Source: Acholeplasmataceae bacterium
Lineage (GTDB): Bacteria; Bacillota_I; Bacilli_A; Acholeplasmatales; Acholeplasmataceae
Reading direction: 5' to 3'
Assembly: GCA_028690555.1 (NCBI GenBank)
Contig: JAQVBA010000020.1
Location: 1 to 17,193 of the forward strand
DNA length: 17,193 nt
The notes beneath the pieces were generated by a model, which saw only the letters and a program-made list of their open reading frames with translations, did no database searches and was not told the DNA's origin. The position numbers were made by a program, and so were the translations under genes. Positions 15,502-17,193 of the stretch are shown here, piece by piece; positions within the stretch are counted from its first letter, which is position 1; every line of letters begins with the position of its first letter.

Positions 15502-16398
15502 ATGAAACCCACATATAAAAAACAAATTTTAAAAGCAATACAAATAGGGCTAGCAGCGAACATCGTGCTTGCTCTTTTAAAATTAACATTTGGATATATT
15601 GGGAATGCACAAGCACTGATTAGTGATGGGCTTAATTCATCTTCAGATGTATTAATTAGTCTTATGATGTTACTCGCTTTGAGAATATCAACTAAAAAAC
15701 CAGATTATGATCACCCATATGGCCATGAAAAGTTTGAAGGACTTGCTTATTTTTTATTAGGCGTTATATTTAGTGTGACTGCAGGCTGGATTTTTATTTC
15801 TGGAATTGTATCCATGATTGAATTTTTTATGAATCAAGAAGAAGCAATAACTCCCAATATTTACACTGTTTGGATTGCTTTAGTATCACTTTTCATTAAA
15901 CTAGGCATTGTCGTGCTTTATACAAAAACGGGAAAGAAAACCAATAGTCCAACCATAAAAGCTGATACTAAAAATCATAAATTAGATGTGTATGCGACGT
16001 TAAGTTCACTCATTGGTCTATTAATTGCGCAATTTGGCCTCATTTATTTTGATTACATTGCTTCAATGATTATTGCAGGTTTCATATTCAAACTCGCGAT
16101 TCAAATCTTAAAAGAATCGATTTCATATTTAACAGATCAAGCACCAAAAGAAGAAGATGTCAAAAAGGTATACGATGAAATATTTAACGTTAATGGGGTT
16201 TTATCCATCGACGATTTAAAGGTCCGTAATCACATGACACAACAATATGTTGATGTTGAAATAGGAGTTCTATCAAGTTTGACATTAAAAGAAGCCCACA
16301 ATATTGCTGAAAAAGTACATCATCACGTGGAAGATCTATTCCCTGAAGTGATTCACTGTATGGTTCATGTCAATCCTCATAAAAAAGGCCAATCCTAG
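15502..16398 (+). CDS. Cation diffusion facilitator (CDF) family metal efflux protein
   Basis: CDF proteins are dimeric membrane antiporters that expel divalent metal ions in exchange for protons. The 298-residue product has six predicted helices (about 11-33, 38-60, 82-108, 120-141, 165-181, 185-203) and a cytoplasmic ferredoxin-like domain (about 207-298) ending in a His-rich stretch. The family block DHPYGHEKFE is at 70-79. The transport-site pairs are N45-x3-D49 in helix 2 and N158-x3-D162 in helix 5, where zinc-type members have His or Asp at the first position, so a preference for Mn or Fe over Zn is possible but unproven. The ATG lies 2 bases after the preceding stop without a clear ribosome binding site, suggesting translational coupling. 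The TAG stop lies in the loop of the terminator hairpin. Confidence 0.92.
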   Translation: MKPTYKKQILKAIQIGLAANIVLALLKLTFGYIGNAQALISDGLNSSSDVLISLMMLLALRISTKKPDYDHPYGHEKFEGLAYFLLGVIFSVTAGWIFISGIVSMIEFFMNQEEAITPNIYTVWIALVSLFIKLGIVVLYTKTGKKTNSPTIKADTKNHKLDVYATLSSLIGLLIAQFGLIYFDYIASMIIAGFIFKLAIQILKESISYLTDQAPKEEDVKKVYDEIFNVNGVLSIDDLKVRNHMTQQYVDVEIGVLSSLTLKEAHNIAEKVHHHVEDLFPEVIHCMVHVNPHKKGQS

Positions 16399-16418
16399 GT
16401 GGATTGGCTTATTTTTTT
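16385..16418. terminator. Bidirectional terminator between the convergent CDF and pfk genes
   Basis: An 8-bp stem GCCAATCC (16388-16395) / GGATTGGC (16401-16408) with a 5-base loop has T-runs on both sides: TTTTTTT at 16412-16418 for the plus strand and, on the minus strand, CTTTTTT after the stem (complement of AAAAAAG, 16381-16387). The loop contains the CDF stop codon TAG (16396-16398), so the last CDF codons form the left arm. It serves both transcripts. Confidence 0.92.
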
Positions 16419-17193
16419 ACTTTTTTTGAACTCTGATTTTCTTTAATTTTGCAAAATGAGGAAGACCGTCAACAAGAGGTGCTTTTGACTCACCTTGAAT
16501 GAGTGGTAGTGCATAATCAATATATTCTTGAGTCATGCCTTTTCCATCAGGTAAAATCCATTCAATCGGAACTTTTTGTTCATGGTTAGCAGCTAATTTT
16601 AATGGAAGTAAAACGTATTTCATTTTATATGGATAACTTGAGATACGTTTAAAACCAATCATTTTATCTGTGGTTCCGTTAATTGCAGCTTTAACAGCTT
16701 TTTGACCTGATTTGAAAGCTTCTTCAACATCAACTTTTGATGCTAAATGCGCTGAAGAACGTTGTAAAAGTGAAAACTCGATTGCGCGAACTTTCGCTTT
16801 TGTGCGCTTTTGAATTTCATCTGCTAAAACTTGTGCAGTCCCACCAAGTTGAGCATGCCCAAAAGCATCTTTTTTAAGTTCTTGGAATAATTCAGGAATA
16901 TATTTTCCTTCTTTAGTTTTAATCCCTTCACTGACAGCAACAATCACTTTATTTTTTTCAGCAATTAGTTTTTGAACTTGTACAAAGAAATCATCAAAAT
17001 CAAAAGGAATTTCAGGAAGATAAATTAGATCAGGTCCTTGACCTTTGAGTTGTGCTAATGCGGCAGAAGCGGTTAACCAACCAGCATTTCTTCCCATGAT
17101 TTCAACAATGGTCACCATAGGTGTATCATAAACGGTTGCATCATGATAGAGTTCCATGAGTGTGGTTGCAACATATTTTGCTGCACTGGCATA
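16417..17193 (-). CDS. 6-phosphofructokinase, probably PPi-dependent type, 3' part (5' end outside window)
   Basis: Glycolytic enzyme converting fructose 6-phosphate to fructose 1,6-bisphosphate. The minus-strand frame is open to the window edge, giving 258 C-terminal residues; the Met encoded at 17155-17157 is internal, since conserved sequence (ASAAKYVATTLMEL) continues upstream. Visible in local numbers: DTPMVTIVEIMGRNAGWL (23-40) holds the substrate-binding MGR; YLPEIPFD, AVSEGI and LLQRSS follow. MGRxAGWL is typical of PPi-dependent and related PFK groups, unlike MGRxCGDL of ordinary bacterial ATP enzymes. Acholeplasma laidlawii is known for PPi-dependent activity. The residues deciding PPi versus ATP use lie in the missing N-terminal part, so the donor remains inferred. 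It stops with TAA next to the shared terminator. Confidence 0.9.
   Translation of the reverse strand, partial: YASAAKYVATTLMELYHDATVYDTPMVTIVEIMGRNAGWLTASAALAQLKGQGPDLIYLPEIPFDFDDFFVQVQKLIAEKNKVIVAVSEGIKTKEGKYIPELFQELKKDAFGHAQLGGTAQVLADEIQKRTKAKVRAIEFSLLQRSSAHLASKVDVEEAFKSGQKAVKAAINGTTDKMIGFKRISSYPYKMKYVLLPLKLAANHEQKVPIEWILPDGKGMTQEYIDYALPLIQGESKAPLVDGLPHFAKLKKIRVQKK

Noticed and set aside
1..17193. tRNA, rRNA, CRISPR, insertion sequence or prophage
   Set aside because: No cloverleaf, regular spaced repeats, transposase motifs, terminal inverted repeats or phage genes were seen on reading both strands.

Overview
The window looks like a chromosomal segment of a low-GC, cell-wall-less Firmicute relative of the Acholeplasma type (Mollicutes, Acholeplasmatales). 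Evidence: AT-rich sequence with A/T-ending codons; Bacillus-like housekeeping genes in tight operons; strong AGGAGG-type ribosome binding sites; and TGA used as an ordinary stop (recG, plsX, dnaD, the first ABC gene, the Ig-like gene and dnaE all end in TGA) while tryptophan is TGG. That argues against Mycoplasma/Spiroplasma, which read TGA as Trp. The phosphofructokinase is of the MGRxAGWL type, which fits the PPi-dependent activity reported for Acholeplasma. The species cannot be fixed from sequence alone.

Layout. (1) 1-4141, plus strand: the 3' part of recG, then plsX, rnc, a dnaD-like gene and nth. From plsX to nth the genes overlap by 4-11 bases, so this is one co-translated unit for lipid synthesis, RNA processing, replication initiation and base-excision repair. 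It ends at a hairpin terminator at about 4193. (2) 4228-5559: a monocistronic XRE-type regulator with its own promoter, a TTG start and a terminator. (3) 5569-9290: a near-consensus promoter driving two overlapping half-transporter genes. Their complementary defects (Asp for the catalytic Glu in one, a broken LSGGQ in the other) identify a heterodimeric ABC exporter of the BmrCD/LmrCD/TM287-288 kind. (4) 9294-11425: a surface protein with seven Ig-like repeats and a C-terminal membrane anchor. Its ribosome binding site and start codon lie inside a long potential hairpin. (5) 11422-11950: a flavodoxin with a perfect consensus promoter overlapping the preceding stop codon, and a clean terminator. 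(6) 11971-16398: dnaE, an unrecognised 174-residue gene and a cation diffusion facilitator in one likely operon. (7) 16417-17193, minus strand: the 3' part of a phosphofructokinase gene, convergent on the CDF gene across a bidirectional terminator.

Most of the window is conserved housekeeping. The accessory part is 4.2-11.4 kb (regulator, heterodimeric exporter, Ig-repeat surface protein). The best candidates for undescribed biology are there: the hairpin enclosing the surface-protein start, the inverted repeat inside the exporter promoter, and the surface protein itself. No tRNA, rRNA, CRISPR array, insertion sequence or phage gene was seen, and no gene-free stretch exceeds 300 bases (the longest, between nth and the regulator, is about 140).
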